A DNA stretch of 44,167 nt. Origin: Seison nebaliae (Eukaryota > Rotifera > Pararotatoria > Seisonacea > Seisonidae). The stretch covers positions 1 through 44,167 of the forward strand of contig JALJEE010000076.1 in assembly GCA_023231475.1 (NCBI GenBank), in the 5' to 3' direction. Positions 44,163-44,167 of this stretch are shown here, piece by piece. The translations under genes were made by a program, and so were the position numbers. Position 1 is the stretch's first letter. Every line of letters begins with the position of its first letter. Under the pieces are notes generated by a model, which ran no database searches, was not told the origin of the DNA, and saw only the letters and a program-made list of their open reading frames with translations.

Positions 44163-44167
44163 GTATT

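Overview
The window is AT-rich nuclear DNA from a small-genome invertebrate animal. The gene set is metazoan: a voltage-gated proton channel, RanBP3, Raptor, CCDC93, COG5, the mitochondrial citrate carrier and a 463-residue EF-1alpha. Introns are mostly 40-56 bp, intergenic spaces are short, and Arg CGA and Ser TCG codons are frequent. An arthropod, perhaps an acariform mite, is my best guess, but nothing here proves the lineage.

Layout: an HVCN1-type proton channel (-, 720-1346); a 330-bp foldback element; RanBP3-like (+, 3087-4812); a three-exon 100-aa secreted, neuropeptide-like precursor (+, 5232-5626); a seven-exon helical protein with weak likeness to Mediator subunit 24 (+, 6006-8307); intronless EF-1alpha (-, 8646-10037); and a very large Raptor (-, 11319-19585). 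Then come a decayed LINE (-, about 19.9-22.5 kb), CCDC93 (+) and COG5 (-) ending tail to tail 74 bp apart, the SLC25A1-type citrate carrier (+), a small one-pass membrane protein (-), an ankyrin-repeat protein (+), a second decayed LINE holding an opposite-strand insertion, a decayed BED/hAT transposase, two more foldback elements, a secreted acidic proline-rich protein (-), and a tRNA-Lys(UUU) at the right edge. The left 31 kb is gene-dense. The right 13 kb is mostly transposon relics and unassigned AT-rich sequence.

The genes do not form one pathway. They are mostly housekeeping functions: translation, TORC1 signalling, nuclear export, Golgi and endosome trafficking, and mitochondrial citrate export. 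I rebuilt exon structures by hand from reading frame and homology. The most unusual result is the 5' splice site: of 32 introns placed, 27 begin GTT, none begins GTRAG, and the base before the donor is usually A rather than G. The second most interesting item is the secreted precursor, which carries a cysteine loop like that of crustacean cardioactive peptide (CCAP), next to dibasic cleavage sites but without the usual amidation signal.
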